DNA of 64,000 nucleotides. Source: Bacteroidaceae bacterium. Lineage in GTDB: Bacteria > Bacteroidota > Bacteroidia > Bacteroidales > Bacteroidaceae. Of the stretch, positions 7,924 through 17,649 are shown piece after piece. The DNA lies in the NCBI GenBank assembly GCA_017555845.1, contig JAFZFO010000027.1:1-64000 (forward strand), in the 5' to 3' direction. The notes below the pieces were generated by a model that made no database searches, had not been told where the DNA came from, and was given only the letters and a program-made list of their open reading frames with translations. The position numbers were made by a program, and so were the translations under genes. Positions within the stretch are counted from its first letter, which is position 1. Each line of letters opens with the position of its first letter.

Positions 7924-9438
7924 TCATCTTGTTTTATAGAACATCTTCACTGGCTTATAGCAGAAATTATTGTGCTTCTCAAGAACCTCGCCGGTGTCGG
8001 TGTCGAACACCCAGAGGCTACCGTTCAGCCCTTCTTTCTGCGGTTCGTAGAACGCCACATAGGTAATCTTGTGGTCTTCGCTCATTTCAAAGCCTGTAAT
8101 CTGCGCTGCCGGGCTGCCTACTGTCAACAATGTAGGTGCATTGGGCAAGCCAGCCAAGTCCATTGTGTAGTTCCAACGGCGCACCTTGTTGCCGTCGGCA
8201 AAAAGAAGGGTATAGTATGTCTTGTTGGCGATACAGGGAGTTGAAATCTTTATTGGGTTGTTCATCAATGTTGTCAACTGTGTATTGGCTGTATAGAACA
8301 CCGGCTCCTGGTTTACGTAGTCGTAGCCCCAAAAATCGGTATAGAGAACCTCGGTGCGTGTTGAGACACCCGGTGTGCCGGCAAGCTTTGTCATGGCAAG
8401 GAACTCCTGATGGCCGGTAACGCTTTTCTGCTCGGCAGTCATTCTTACCTTTACCATTGTTATGAGCTCACGATTAGCGAAGTGGTTCTTGCTTGCATAG
8501 AGTGAATCGCCAAGCATCAGGTGGTATGGCTCGCCGCAATAATATGGGCCGCTACCATAGTATATGAGGCTCATACCCTTGTTCTCGGTATCGAAAAGGA
8601 GTATATCGTAGTAGCTGCCGTTGACATTGGTTATGCAGCTCTGCGCGTATGTATACTTGTGTTTGGCAGGTTCGGCAACAACGCCCTCGGCTACAGAGAA
8701 GTCATAGACCTTTCCGTTCTCGCACAGGATGGGATAGATTGAACCGACAGGGCTGATAGAGGGAACACCGAGCATTGTGGGCTTGAAATCGTCATACTCG
8801 GGCACGGTGAACATATTCTCTACCACCATTGTCTTTTCGTTCAGGTAGTATATTGCGGGATCGTCGTTGCGGTTTCCACCACCTGCACAGGCAATGATGA
8901 GACGGCCACCACTCTGCACAATATCCACCGCGCCTGCAGCAAAATCGACATCGGGGTTGTTGCGGGTGAAGCAATCGTATGAAGTAAACTTCGCTACAGC
9001 GTCGGGAGTCATTGGCTCCTGCATGAACGAGAGCAATGAGTTGCCTTCGTTGTCACGGCTGAGCACTGTGATTCCATACTCATAGTCTGAGTTCACATAC
9101 ATCACAAAGGGGAAGAACGACTTGCCGTCCTCGTTCTCCACAATAAGGCGGCAGTTGAACTTGCCCAGCTCATTGCCTACATACTCGAACACCTCGTCGT
9201 GTGAATAGGGCTGAAGATTGATTTCCCATGTGTATGAGAGTGGTTTGTCAACATTCTCCTGTGAAATTACAGGCTTGATGACAAGAGTATCGAACTTGTA
9301 TATGTTATAGACCGAGTCTATTCCCTGCTCAATAGTAATGTTCGACAACGGTTTGTCGGCCGGTGTAGTGTTGTCCTGGAAGCAGGCAACAAGCAGTGGG
9401 AAAGAGACCAGCAATAAAAGCCATTTAAAAGTTTTCAT
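7924..9438 (-). CDS. PKD-like family lipoprotein of a SusCD locus
   Basis: Surface or periplasmic lipoprotein of 504 aa. The ATG at 9436-9438 gives MKTFKWLLLLVSFPLLVAC with the lipobox Cys at residue 19; the longer frame would use TTG at 9459. The N-terminal part after the lipobox (TPADKPLSNITIEQGIDSVY... PLSYTWEINLQPY) looks like the Ig/PKD-like domain usual for the 'PKD-like family' proteins encoded after SusD in Bacteroidota. The rest has beta-propeller-like strands with aromatic repeats and no catalytic motif that I recognise. It is the last gene of the susC-susD-DUF4843 operon. A role in capturing the locus substrate is inferred from position. Confidence 0.75.
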   Translation of the reverse strand: MKTFKWLLLLVSFPLLVACFQDNTTPADKPLSNITIEQGIDSVYNIYKFDTLVIKPVISQENVDKPLSYTWEINLQPYSHDEVFEYVGNELGKFNCRLIVENEDGKSFFPFVMYVNSDYEYGITVLSRDNEGNSLLSFMQEPMTPDAVAKFTSYDCFTRNNPDVDFAAGAVDIVQSGGRLIIACAGGGNRNDDPAIYYLNEKTMVVENMFTVPEYDDFKPTMLGVPSISPVGSIYPILCENGKVYDFSVAEGVVAEPAKHKYTYAQSCITNVNGSYYDILLFDTENKGMSLIYYGSGPYYCGEPYHLMLGDSLYASKNHFANRELITMVKVRMTAEQKSVTGHQEFLAMTKLAGTPGVSTRTEVLYTDFWGYDYVNQEPVFYTANTQLTTLMNNPIKISTPCIANKTYYTLLFADGNKVRRWNYTMDLAGLPNAPTLLTVGSPAAQITGFEMSEDHKITYVAFYEPQKEGLNGSLWVFDTDTGEVLEKHNNFCYKPVKMFYKTR

Positions 9439-9477
9439 ATCTGTTATATCTGTTTTCAATAAAACAATAGCCCGCTA

Positions 9478-10299
9478 TCAGGCAGCGTTGGGATCGGGGA
9501 AATCGAATGGGAAGTCGGGGAACTCCGAGAGTATGTAATCCCTGTTCGCCGGGTCGTTGAAATAGTCATACATAGGAGTGTAGATATACTTCTTGAAGAC
9601 TGTGCGGTACTGGTAAGGGTCGCCATACTCAATGTGCTCGAGGTTCTCGCCATAGAGCTGCACCATCTTCTTGTATGTCTCGGGCTGCACATCCTTTACT
9701 GCGTGGAAGAACTCGACCATCTTGATGAACTTGAGCGGGTGCCACTCGCCAAGGTATTTTGTCTGCCACACCTTCTCGCCACGTGCATTGTACCATTCGG
9801 GCTGGTCGACAGAGTTGTCGAAGCGGAACATGCGCACCTGATGCAGTGAATCGAGCGTCGGTGTAAAATGGTCGTTGGATATGAGTCTTACACACAACTT
9901 GTATCGTGTATAATCGGGGTAGCTGCCCTCGAGCTTGTCGCGGTAGATGGTCACGGGGATATAACCCACTATTGAATCGGGCATGATGCATGCCTCGCCA
10001 ATTGTGTACTGTACCCCTTCCTCGGCAAACGTAGAATCGGGGTCGATGTAATAGCCTATTGGGCGCTTTACCTTGCTTATGCCACCCATTACCTGAACAG
10101 GAATGTTGTAGGTGTGGGTCTTGACCTCGACAGGCGTTACACTGAACGAGTAGTTGAGTGTGTCCTTTGTAAAGTAGATACCTGAATTCCCAAGATCAAA
10201 CTTCATGTAGTTGTCATCATCGCAAGAGGCAATGAGAGCCACTGCCGGCAGCATTGCTGCAAGAAATATTCGTTTTATATTATTTGTAATCTTCATCAT
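9478..10299 (-). CDS. DUF4843-type lipoprotein
   Basis: Lipoprotein of 273 aa with lipobox LIASC (Cys 26). The mature protein contains the DUF4843 pattern: IYFTKDTLNYSFSVTPVEVKTHTYNIPVQVMG, a predicted beta-sandwich near the N-terminus, then VPVTIYRDK-like strands and an aromatic C-terminal half (YLGEWHPLKFIKMVEFFH). DUF4843 proteins follow susC/susD and precede a PKD-like lipoprotein in Bacteroidota, exactly the order here. Molecular role is not established; probably an accessory ligand-binding lipoprotein. 131 bp separate it from susD, with no gene in that stretch. Confidence 0.8.
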   Translation of the reverse strand: MMKITNNIKRIFLAAMLPAVALIASCDDDNYMKFDLGNSGIYFTKDTLNYSFSVTPVEVKTHTYNIPVQVMGGISKVKRPIGYYIDPDSTFAEEGVQYTIGEACIMPDSIVGYIPVTIYRDKLEGSYPDYTRYKLCVRLISNDHFTPTLDSLHQVRMFRFDNSVDQPEWYNARGEKVWQTKYLGEWHPLKFIKMVEFFHAVKDVQPETYKKMVQLYGENLEHIEYGDPYQYRTVFKKYIYTPMYDYFNDPANRDYILSEFPDFPFDFPDPNAA

Positions 10300-10431
10300 T
10301 CTCCTGTTTAAAAGTTTACAGCTTTAACCGCACTTTGTGCGCTTGAACCTGCTCCCGCTCGGCATAGTAAAAGTAAACTTTTCCTCTGCTCTCGCTTACT
10401 CACAGCTTTCACTTTTCACATTTCCCCTTTT

Positions 10432-11847
10432 TTAGTTTCTGTTTTCCTTTTCAATGTCCGGAACAGGAATTGCATATATGCCATTGACAGGCTCGTAGGT
10501 TGTCTTGCCATCATAAGATACGATAGGCAGGTTCTGGCGCTTCATGTTGAAGTAGGTCTGTCCCTCGCCAATCATCTCCTTGTAACGCTCATCGTTGATG
10601 AGTTCAACGGTCAGTTCCTTGTGGGCAAGCGCCTCAAGGCCACGATGCACACGCACGGTATTGTAGAGCTCCAACGCCCTGTTGTAGTCGCTCTCGAGCA
10701 ATGCCTCGGCTGCAATGTAGTACATCTCGGGGATACGTATCATGTTTATTCCAAGGATGAGGTCGGCAGGACGGTTCGCCGAGTTGTTGTTATGCTCATA
10801 GATATCGGTAAACTTGCTCAAGCGGTACTTTGTTCCGCTGCCTGTACCCGACTCGGAGAAATAGGCCATTGTACGGTAGTCGGAGCCTGTAGCGTCCTTC
10901 TCATAAAGCGACATGAAATCCTCACGCAAGTCGAGTGAGTAGTAGGATGTCATCTGCTGCAGCTTGGCATTGACATTGGTGTAGAAACCGGCATAGTAGA
11001 CGCCGAAGATTGTCTCCTTCTTTGAAAGCACGCCGGCAAGGTCGTTCACAACCTCGGTCTTGCCCTTCAATGTATATTTGCCGTCATTTATCACTGCAAG
11101 AGCATAGTATGCGGCATTCTCCATGTCGCCCATTGTAAGGTAGACACGTGACAGGGTTGCCTGCACTGCACGCAGGTTGAAGTGTATCTGGCGGTCGAGC
11201 ATGTAGTTGCCCTCGTTCTCATGGTTGTCCTCATCGGCAAGCAGAAGCTCTGCCTCGTGAAGGTCGGCAAGGATATGCTCATAGTTTTTCTCAAGGCTCT
11301 CGAAAGCGGGAGTGTTCAATGAGAACTCGGTAGCATAAGGAATGCCGTTAGCCTTTGGATTGACGGTATACTGCTGGGCAAACAGACGTACAAGGTCAAA
11401 GTGCATGAAGGCACGCAAACCCAGAGCCTCGCCACGGTATACCGTATAAGGATATACTGTAGCATCCTTTACCAACGGTGCATTGAGCACGCTGTTTACG
11501 TTTGAGATATTCTTGTACATGGCTGTCCAGGCACTCTCAAAGATTCCCTTTACCGATGAGTGGGTCCAATCATACTCGCCCATAGCCTTGACACCGTCGC
11601 TTCCGTTGCACCACAAAGTGTGGGAGAGGATCTCCAATGTTGAGAAGTGGAGCTCCTGGCCATAGAGCGACTGGGTGCGCAACTGTGAGTAGACGCCATA
11701 CATGGCATCTTCAATACCCTGCTGTGTGTTCAGGAGTTCGTCACGCTTTGCCTGACCGTCGGGGGTAATATTGAGGAATCCCTCGCACGATGTTGTTGCA
11801 AGCAACAGTGCAGACATGAATGTCAATATATATATTGTCTTCTTCAT
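10432..11847 (-). CDS. SusD/RagB-family outer-membrane lipoprotein
   Basis: 471-aa lipoprotein; ATG at 11845-11847 gives MKKTIYILTFMSALLLATTSC with Cys 21 as the lipid site. An ATG three codons earlier (11856) is possible. Family features: C-EGFLNITPDGQ just after the lipobox, TPR-like helical segments (e.g. ALGLRAFMHFDLVRLFAQQY), and a C-terminal 'LINDERYKEMIGEGQTYFNM' segment close to the SusD motif in which new-residue loops pack against SusC. It forms the lid of the SusC transporter. It follows susC by 12 bp. Substrate cannot be read from sequence; no glycoside hydrolase lies in the operon. Confidence 0.92.
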   Translation of the reverse strand: MKKTIYILTFMSALLLATTSCEGFLNITPDGQAKRDELLNTQQGIEDAMYGVYSQLRTQSLYGQELHFSTLEILSHTLWCNGSDGVKAMGEYDWTHSSVKGIFESAWTAMYKNISNVNSVLNAPLVKDATVYPYTVYRGEALGLRAFMHFDLVRLFAQQYTVNPKANGIPYATEFSLNTPAFESLEKNYEHILADLHEAELLLADEDNHENEGNYMLDRQIHFNLRAVQATLSRVYLTMGDMENAAYYALAVINDGKYTLKGKTEVVNDLAGVLSKKETIFGVYYAGFYTNVNAKLQQMTSYYSLDLREDFMSLYEKDATGSDYRTMAYFSESGTGSGTKYRLSKFTDIYEHNNNSANRPADLILGINMIRIPEMYYIAAEALLESDYNRALELYNTVRVHRGLEALAHKELTVELINDERYKEMIGEGQTYFNMKRQNLPIVSYDGKTTYEPVNGIYAIPVPDIEKENRN

Positions 11848-11859
11848 AATTGGCATCGT

Positions 11860-14800
11860 TTAGAGTGTTACATTAAGATAGAACTCGAATCCCTGGCTGT
11901 AGAGGTAGTCGGTACCACGCTCAATCTTCACAGTCGAGAGGCGCAGGATATCGGTAAAGTTCACACCAAGGCGCAGATTACGCAGCTTCATCTGCTTGCA
12001 TACCTTGTCACTGAACTCGTAGCAGAGGTTGAGTGAACCGAGTGAGAGGGTATTCTCCTTCTCGGCGAAACGGTCGGTCTGCTCGGGGCGTGATGTATCG
12101 GCAATATCCTTGTAGACAGCATGGTCGCCCGGCTGTTTCCAACGGTCGTCAAAGACGCGCTGGTCGGCGTTCTGCTTGGGATTGGCACCCTCGACCTTTG
12201 TGGCACGTGTGGTGTTGTATACCCATGCTCCGGTGCGGAAGTTGAACAAGGCATAGACGCTGAAGCCCTTCCAGAACACATTGGTGCTGAATGTACCGGC
12301 CCAAGCAGGCTCTGTATCGCCAATGAGCACCTTGTCGGCAGGATCATACTCGAATGTATACTCGCCATTGCGCTTGATGTAGACCTCCTTACCTGTCGCT
12401 GGGTCAATGCCTGCCGAACGCACGAGCTTGAGTGCTGTGACGCTCTCACCCTCGGCATACTGTGGCAGTGGAGTGAGATAGAGACCGGCATTCTCCTGGT
12501 TCTGCTTGTTTATCTCCTCAAGAGCCTTGTCAATCTTGGTAATCTTGTTACGGTTCATGTAACCGCTTGTTGCAAGGCGCCAGTAGAAATCGTTGTTGCG
12601 GAAGATGTAACCGTCAATCTGGTACTCGAAACCCTTGTTCTGCAACTCGCCGAGGTCCGATGTAGCCATTGTCACACCGGTAGAAGGTGCCTTTGACTTA
12701 TCGAGCAAAAGATCCTCGGTATTGCGGATATAGGCATCGACGGTAAAGTTCAGACGGCGGTCGAACATACTCAGGTCAAGACCTACGTTGTAGTTCATTG
12801 TGCGCTCCCATGTGAGGTCGACATTACCGATGGTTACAGGAACAGCACCGATACCGTTCTTGTACTCATAGTCGTTGAGGTACTGATACATTGTCATCGC
12901 CTGGAATGGACTGAATGTTACCTTACCTGTGTAACCGGCACTACCGCGCACCTTGAAGACATCAAAATTCTTCTTCACGTCCTTCATGAACTCCTCGTTC
13001 ATGACGTTCCATCCGAGACCACCTGACCAGAAGTGACCGAAGCGGTTGTTCTCGCCGAACTGCGAAGAACCGGTTGTACGCCATGTGGCATCAACGAAAT
13101 AGCGGTTGCGCCATGAAAGGTTACCGGTAGTGAAGAAACCGACATCGGCAGTCTCGGCCTGCGAGCCATAAGGTTTGCTGTCGGTTGGATAGCCGGCAGC
13201 ATTGCCAATATAGGACATATCGTCATTGAAGAAACCGATGACCTGCAGAGTCTCGGCGCTGCTCTTGGAGTGGTTGATTTCCCAACCTGCCGAGATGCTC
13301 ACAAGTGACTCATCCTTGAAGAACTTGTTGAATGTACCTACAATGTTTCCGTTGTAGCTGTTGTTGCGTGTTGTACCCTTCACATAGCTACCCTTCTTTG
13401 AGAGGTCGGTAACATTCTTGTATACAAGTGAATTGGGCGATGTAAAGTTATCACTGTCGCCGGCACCGCTTGTAAGGTTGAAATGACCGGTAAGCAGGAA
13501 CATGTTGCTGATATCCCAACGCAAATCGGTACTGTTGCTCAATGTGCGCTCGCCACTTTTAGAGAAGCTGCCGAGCGAAGCCTCATAGAGAGGGTTATTC
13601 AAATCCCAAGAGAGGTTTGTATTTGGAGTACCGTCATCGTTGTACATGCGGTCATAAGGGTTCATCTGCACATACTGTGAGAATGAGCCATAGGGCGAGT
13701 TCTTCACAGCCACCTCCTGATATGTAGTACGGTTAGAGATAGTCAGGTTGCCTACATAATAGTCAAGTTTGAAACCTACACCGTTGCGCTTGCGGTAATC
13801 GCCTTTCATGACACCGCGTGTATCGCCGAAACGGCCGGTAAGCTCATAGCGGAGATTCGATGCACCACCGTACACACGCAACGAGTGGTCATGTGACAAG
13901 GCCGCACGTGCCGGCTGTGACAACCAGTCACTGCTCTGCCCTGCAGCAATGAGCTTGTAACGCTGGTTATAGAGTTCGTCATACTCATACTGCAATGGCT
14001 GGCCAGTAGTGCTGTTCACTGCACCCTTTGCATCGTAAAGACCTGCAAGACGCTCGTACTCGAGTTTCTCGGCAGCCGACAGCACATTGTAGTCGCTGAG
14101 CACGGGCAACTGGAAGTTACCTGTAAAGTTATACTGCACACGCAGGGTACTCTCCTGTATTGGCTTGCGGCTGATGACGATGACACCGTTGGCAGCCTTT
14201 GAGCCATAGAGCGCGGTAGCCGAAGCATCCTTGAGTACTGTAATCTTGTCAATCTCATTGATGTCGAGGTCATAGAGCTCCTGCATGGTAATCTCTGTTC
14301 CGTCGAGAATGATTGTTGGTTGGTTGACCTGCAGTCCACTGTTCGAGAAAGAGCTCATACCACGCAACACAAGTTCGGGAGTGTGGTTAGGGTTTGAACC
14401 CTGGCTTGTATTCTGTACCATTGCCATACCCGGAGTAAGTGCCGAGATGGCGCTTATGAGGTTAGTACCCGACACCTGACGCAGCTCAACACCCGAAATC
14501 TCGGTTGCAGAACCTGTAAAGGTCTCTTTGTTCTTTGACACGAAACCTGTCACGACAACCTCGGTAAGCGTATTACTCTCCTCGGAAAGCTCCACTCGAA
14601 GATTCTGCATGTCCTTATGGTCTACAGAACGGAATTTTGCCTCATTATAACCTACGTACGATATACGCAATTCAAAATCAATGACAGGAGAGATTATCTT
14701 GAAGTGTCCCTCATAATCGGTTGATGTACCGGTTACCAGACGGCCACCGGTCCACACTGCAACGTTAACACTGATCAATGGTTCGCCGGTCTTCTTGTCG

Positions 14801-14952
14801 ACTACGATACCCGATGCAACCCTCAGTTCATCGTGGTCGGGCGACACGGCATTGCCTGCAAAAGCACCGGCAGGCATCAAAGCCATGACGGCAACAAGCA
14901 GAAGCACAAGCAGTGTTCCCCTAATATTTCCATTAAACTGCAATCTGTTCAT
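11860..14952 (-). CDS. SusC/RagA-family TonB-dependent transporter
   Basis: 1030-aa outer-membrane barrel that imports oligomers with its SusD lid, powered by TonB/ExbBD. Order: signal peptide (about 1-32, ending AFAGNA), carboxypeptidase-regulatory-like domain (about 45-120, ASGIVVDKKTGEPLISVNVAV), TonB box region (LTEVVVTGF, about 130-138), plug with the SusC signature (VNQPTIILDGTEI, then INEIDKITVLKDASATALYGSKAANGV), and a 22-strand-type barrel ending in the aromatic-rich GFEFYLNVTL. First gene of a four-gene operon (susC, susD, DUF4843, PKD-like). Its promoter lies in the gap before it. The locus sits next to two thioredoxin-fold genes, so a peptide or protein ligand is at least as likely as a glycan (inference). 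Confidence 0.95.
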   Translation of the reverse strand: MNRLQFNGNIRGTLLVLLLVAVMALMPAGAFAGNAVSPDHDELRVASGIVVDKKTGEPLISVNVAVWTGGRLVTGTSTDYEGHFKIISPVIDFELRISYVGYNEAKFRSVDHKDMQNLRVELSEESNTLTEVVVTGFVSKNKETFTGSATEISGVELRQVSGTNLISAISALTPGMAMVQNTSQGSNPNHTPELVLRGMSSFSNSGLQVNQPTIILDGTEITMQELYDLDINEIDKITVLKDASATALYGSKAANGVIVISRKPIQESTLRVQYNFTGNFQLPVLSDYNVLSAAEKLEYERLAGLYDAKGAVNSTTGQPLQYEYDELYNQRYKLIAAGQSSDWLSQPARAALSHDHSLRVYGGASNLRYELTGRFGDTRGVMKGDYRKRNGVGFKLDYYVGNLTISNRTTYQEVAVKNSPYGSFSQYVQMNPYDRMYNDDGTPNTNLSWDLNNPLYEASLGSFSKSGERTLSNSTDLRWDISNMFLLTGHFNLTSGAGDSDNFTSPNSLVYKNVTDLSKKGSYVKGTTRNNSYNGNIVGTFNKFFKDESLVSISAGWEINHSKSSAETLQVIGFFNDDMSYIGNAAGYPTDSKPYGSQAETADVGFFTTGNLSWRNRYFVDATWRTTGSSQFGENNRFGHFWSGGLGWNVMNEEFMKDVKKNFDVFKVRGSAGYTGKVTFSPFQAMTMYQYLNDYEYKNGIGAVPVTIGNVDLTWERTMNYNVGLDLSMFDRRLNFTVDAYIRNTEDLLLDKSKAPSTGVTMATSDLGELQNKGFEYQIDGYIFRNNDFYWRLATSGYMNRNKITKIDKALEEINKQNQENAGLYLTPLPQYAEGESVTALKLVRSAGIDPATGKEVYIKRNGEYTFEYDPADKVLIGDTEPAWAGTFSTNVFWKGFSVYALFNFRTGAWVYNTTRATKVEGANPKQNADQRVFDDRWKQPGDHAVYKDIADTSRPEQTDRFAEKENTLSLGSLNLCYEFSDKVCKQMKLRNLRLGVNFTDILRLSTVKIERGTDYLYSQGFEFYLNVTL

Positions 14953-14988
14953 TTTTCAGTTCTTTTTTCACTTTTCAAATTCAGGTTG

Positions 14989-15019
14989 CAAAATTACAAA
15001 AAACGGCGCTCCCCACAAA
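14989..15019 (-). promoter_or_regulatory. Promoter of the susC operon
   Basis: Perfect Bacteroidota promoter on the minus strand: TTTG (15016-15019), 19-nt spacer, TAATTTTG (14989-14996), 36 bp before the susC ATG. The TTTG lies in the loop of the terminator hairpin 15005-15030. Confidence 0.75.
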
Positions 15020-15030
15020 GAGGGAGCGCC
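15005..15030 (-). terminator. Terminator after the triple-repeat protein gene
   Basis: GC-rich 9-bp stem (15005-15013 with 15022-15030), 8-nt loop, followed on the minus strand by a T-rich run (15004 down to 14998). It separates the 808-aa gene from the susC operon and overlaps the susC promoter. Confidence 0.75.
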
Positions 15031-15089
15031 ATATTATATGTTAAATATATAATTAAAATATATTATTTAATGCGATAAATCTTGATAGA

Positions 15090-17516
15090 TTACTTAACCA
15101 AGACCTTTTTGCCATTTACGATGTAGAGACCGGGAGTTGTGATAGCATCAATCTTGCGACCCTGCATATCAAAGATACCCTTTACAACAGTGTTCTCAAC
15201 AACGATGTTCTCGATGCCTGTAGGACACTTTGTAGCAGTCACATTCTTATAGAACGCAGCAGCGCTTGTTGCTGTAGTATCCCAATTGTAGTTCTTGAGG
15301 AAGAAGTTTGCAATAGAGATTGAACCATTCTCATTTGCAGTGAACAATACAGGAGACTCTGACGCATTCATGTCATAGATCTTTAGGTAATCGGGGTACT
15401 TGCCACCTGCGAACTTGCCGGTCTGCATCTCTGCAGTCTTGTTGTCATCGGCAATAGTCAAGAGGATACCACCATAATTGATACCCTTTACGTCATTGCT
15501 CATGAACTGGGTAATGAATGCAGAACCAGAGAGTTCTTCAATTGTCATATAGAAAGAAGATGAATACTCCTTGCCATCATAAATATCCACATTGGCAGCA
15601 GTCACCTCCCAAGTACCATACCAATCGAATGGCTCAGCCTCCTCAACATCGCCGCCTACAGCAGGAATTGTTACATTCTGATAGTAAACGGCAGCAGACT
15701 CAGATGAGTTATAGTTCTCGTCGTACTTCAAGTGCTTGATGAAGAAGTTTGAAACATTCACAGAACCATCCTCGTTGAGTGTGAAGACGATTGGAGATGT
15801 AGATGCATTCATGTCATAGAGCTTGAGATACTCAGGATAAGAACCACCCACAAACGAACCGCTCTTCATCTCTGCACTCTTGCCATCCTCGGCAATTGTA
15901 AAGAGGATACCGCCATAGTTAACAGCAGAAACATCATTGCCCAAGAACTCTGTTACAAGGATTGAGCCGTTTACATCGCTTACAGTCATTGTAAACTCAG
16001 CAGGATACTCATTGCCATCGTAAGAGTCAACCTTTCCGGCCTTTACAGTGTGCTGACCCAACCAGCTGAATGCAGGAGTCTCTTCCTCGACAGCCTCCTT
16101 TGTGATAACGAGGTTAGTATAGTATGAAATCAAAGCATTCTCATTGCTACCATACTCTCCCGTTGCGACAGAAATACCCATGACAGACATAGTACCATCC
16201 TCGTTCACAGTCATCTTTATTGGGCTTGTTGTGAGATTCATGTCAAGAATCTTCATGTACACGCCATCACCCAATGATGCAAGGTTACCGGTGTTGATTT
16301 CCACACTCTTGCCATCCTCGGCTGGAGTAAACATGAGACCGCCGTAGTTGATGCCTGCAATATCATAACCGAACACGCTTGTCACGCAATAGATGTCGCT
16401 TGTCTCGTAGTATGTTACCTCGAACTGAAACTCAGTTGGCCAATCGATACCGGCAGGATTTGCAACATAAAGATCAGCCTTCACATTGTATACACCGGCC
16501 CAATCAAATGCTGGAGCCTCTGTTGGCAACTTCAAAGTACCGTCCATGTACCACTGCTGCAACTTCACGTATGTAGAGTCGGCATCACCGGCCTTGTTCT
16601 TACCGATAGAGTCAACAACGAATGAGAAACCGCTGTAGAGAGAGAAAGCCTCCTCTGACTGGCTCTTGAACTCGATTGAACCCTGCTTAACCTTGCTGCC
16701 GTTCATGTTACCGAAACGGATACCGTTTGCAGCATCAAGGTATGTGCTGTCATAAGCGATAGCCAAAGAGTTACCATCGAATGTTGCAGGCAATGTAACA
16801 GCCTCAAAACCCTCGATAGCGAATGTTGCATTGTAAGCACGGTTGGTGTCATCGCTCTTTGCAAGCGTTACAGCGAACTCTGTTGGGATTGTAGAACCAG
16901 CCATTGTGCTGTATGTGCTGTTGCCGGCCTTGAAGTTCCAGTCGCCGCTGATGTCAGCAATCTCAACTGTTGTCGCCTGAACAAGAGTCATCTTCACGTT
17001 TGTGTACTTTGCAATGATTGTACCCTTTGCAGCAGTGTAGTCACTCATCTTCACAACTGTGAAGTCTGGGATTGAGATCTCCTTTGTAGCAGGATCGAAT
17101 GTGTAGTACACAGGACCGTAACTCTCTACTGCCCATGCGCCTGCAGCGCTGTCCCAAACACCGTAAGGGTTGTCACCATTCTCGTTTGCAAGGATAAGGC
17201 CATTGCTCCACAACGCAGGGTTGTTGAGGTTAAGAACCTTGAGCTTGTTCTGCTCAATGCTGATTGCATTGATGTTCTGCTGTGTCTGTGAACCTGCAAA
17301 ACCTACGATTTTTGCAATGTAGGTAGCATCCTCAGAAATCTCAGCGTCACACTCGCTGGGCAACTGGCTCTTATAAGCCTCACCCTCTGCTGAAAACTCA
17401 ACAGTAGCAGTAAACTTGTACTTGCCGAACAAGTCCACGATGCTGCTTACCTGAGCTGTTGCCTGCATTGCCATAAAGAGCATGAGGCAAACCAACATAA
17501 AGTAATTTTTCTTCAT
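15090..17516 (-). CDS. Exported 808-aa protein with three tandem repeat modules, unknown function
   Basis: Signal peptide MKKNYFMLVCLMLFMAMQATAQ, then two dissimilar beta-rich regions (about 25-185 and 190-330), then three homologous modules starting near residues 337 (FDWAGVYNVKA), 483 (FSWLGQHTVKAG) and 627 (FDWYGTWEVTAA). Each module is 140-150 aa with the same landmarks: an EFxMT strand, 'NYGGILFTIAEDGKSAEM', 'GxYPxYLKxYDMNASxSP' and 'NEDGSxxVxNFFxK'. The last 27 residues (GIFDMQGRKIDAITTPGLYI...KKVLVK) are the C-terminal module shared by several secreted proteins in this window. I do not recognise the repeat as a named domain. No Cys-lipobox and no enzyme motif. It sits between the TlpA-like gene and susC, all on the same strand; a surface binding role linked to that locus is inference. 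Confidence 0.75.
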   Translation of the reverse strand: MKKNYFMLVCLMLFMAMQATAQVSSIVDLFGKYKFTATVEFSAEGEAYKSQLPSECDAEISEDATYIAKIVGFAGSQTQQNINAISIEQNKLKVLNLNNPALWSNGLILANENGDNPYGVWDSAAGAWAVESYGPVYYTFDPATKEISIPDFTVVKMSDYTAAKGTIIAKYTNVKMTLVQATTVEIADISGDWNFKAGNSTYSTMAGSTIPTEFAVTLAKSDDTNRAYNATFAIEGFEAVTLPATFDGNSLAIAYDSTYLDAANGIRFGNMNGSKVKQGSIEFKSQSEEAFSLYSGFSFVVDSIGKNKAGDADSTYVKLQQWYMDGTLKLPTEAPAFDWAGVYNVKADLYVANPAGIDWPTEFQFEVTYYETSDIYCVTSVFGYDIAGINYGGLMFTPAEDGKSVEINTGNLASLGDGVYMKILDMNLTTSPIKMTVNEDGTMSVMGISVATGEYGSNENALISYYTNLVITKEAVEEETPAFSWLGQHTVKAGKVDSYDGNEYPAEFTMTVSDVNGSILVTEFLGNDVSAVNYGGILFTIAEDGKSAEMKSGSFVGGSYPEYLKLYDMNASTSPIVFTLNEDGSVNVSNFFIKHLKYDENYNSSESAAVYYQNVTIPAVGGDVEEAEPFDWYGTWEVTAANVDIYDGKEYSSSFYMTIEELSGSAFITQFMSNDVKGINYGGILLTIADDNKTAEMQTGKFAGGKYPDYLKIYDMNASESPVLFTANENGSISIANFFLKNYNWDTTATSAAAFYKNVTATKCPTGIENIVVENTVVKGIFDMQGRKIDAITTPGLYIVNGKKVLVK

Positions 17517-17563
17517 AAGTTAAAATTTGGTTTATAATAAATTAAAATTGAATACAAGCCATA

Positions 17564-17616
17564 CCGTCACAAAACGTGACGGCCAAAGTGGCGGCCTCTC
17601 TGCCGGTAGAGAGGCC
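17564..17616 (-). terminator. Two adjacent hairpins between the TlpA-like and 808-aa genes
   Basis: Stem 17564-17570 with 17576-17582 (7 bp, 5-nt loop) and stem 17593-17601 with 17608-17616 (9 bp, 6-nt loop) lie back to back, 34 bp after the TlpA-like stop codon. Neither is followed by a strong U-run on the minus strand, so termination is likely partial or the pair has another role. Confidence 0.4.
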
Positions 17617-17649
17617 ATTCACATTAATGAATAGAAAAGGAATAACGGG

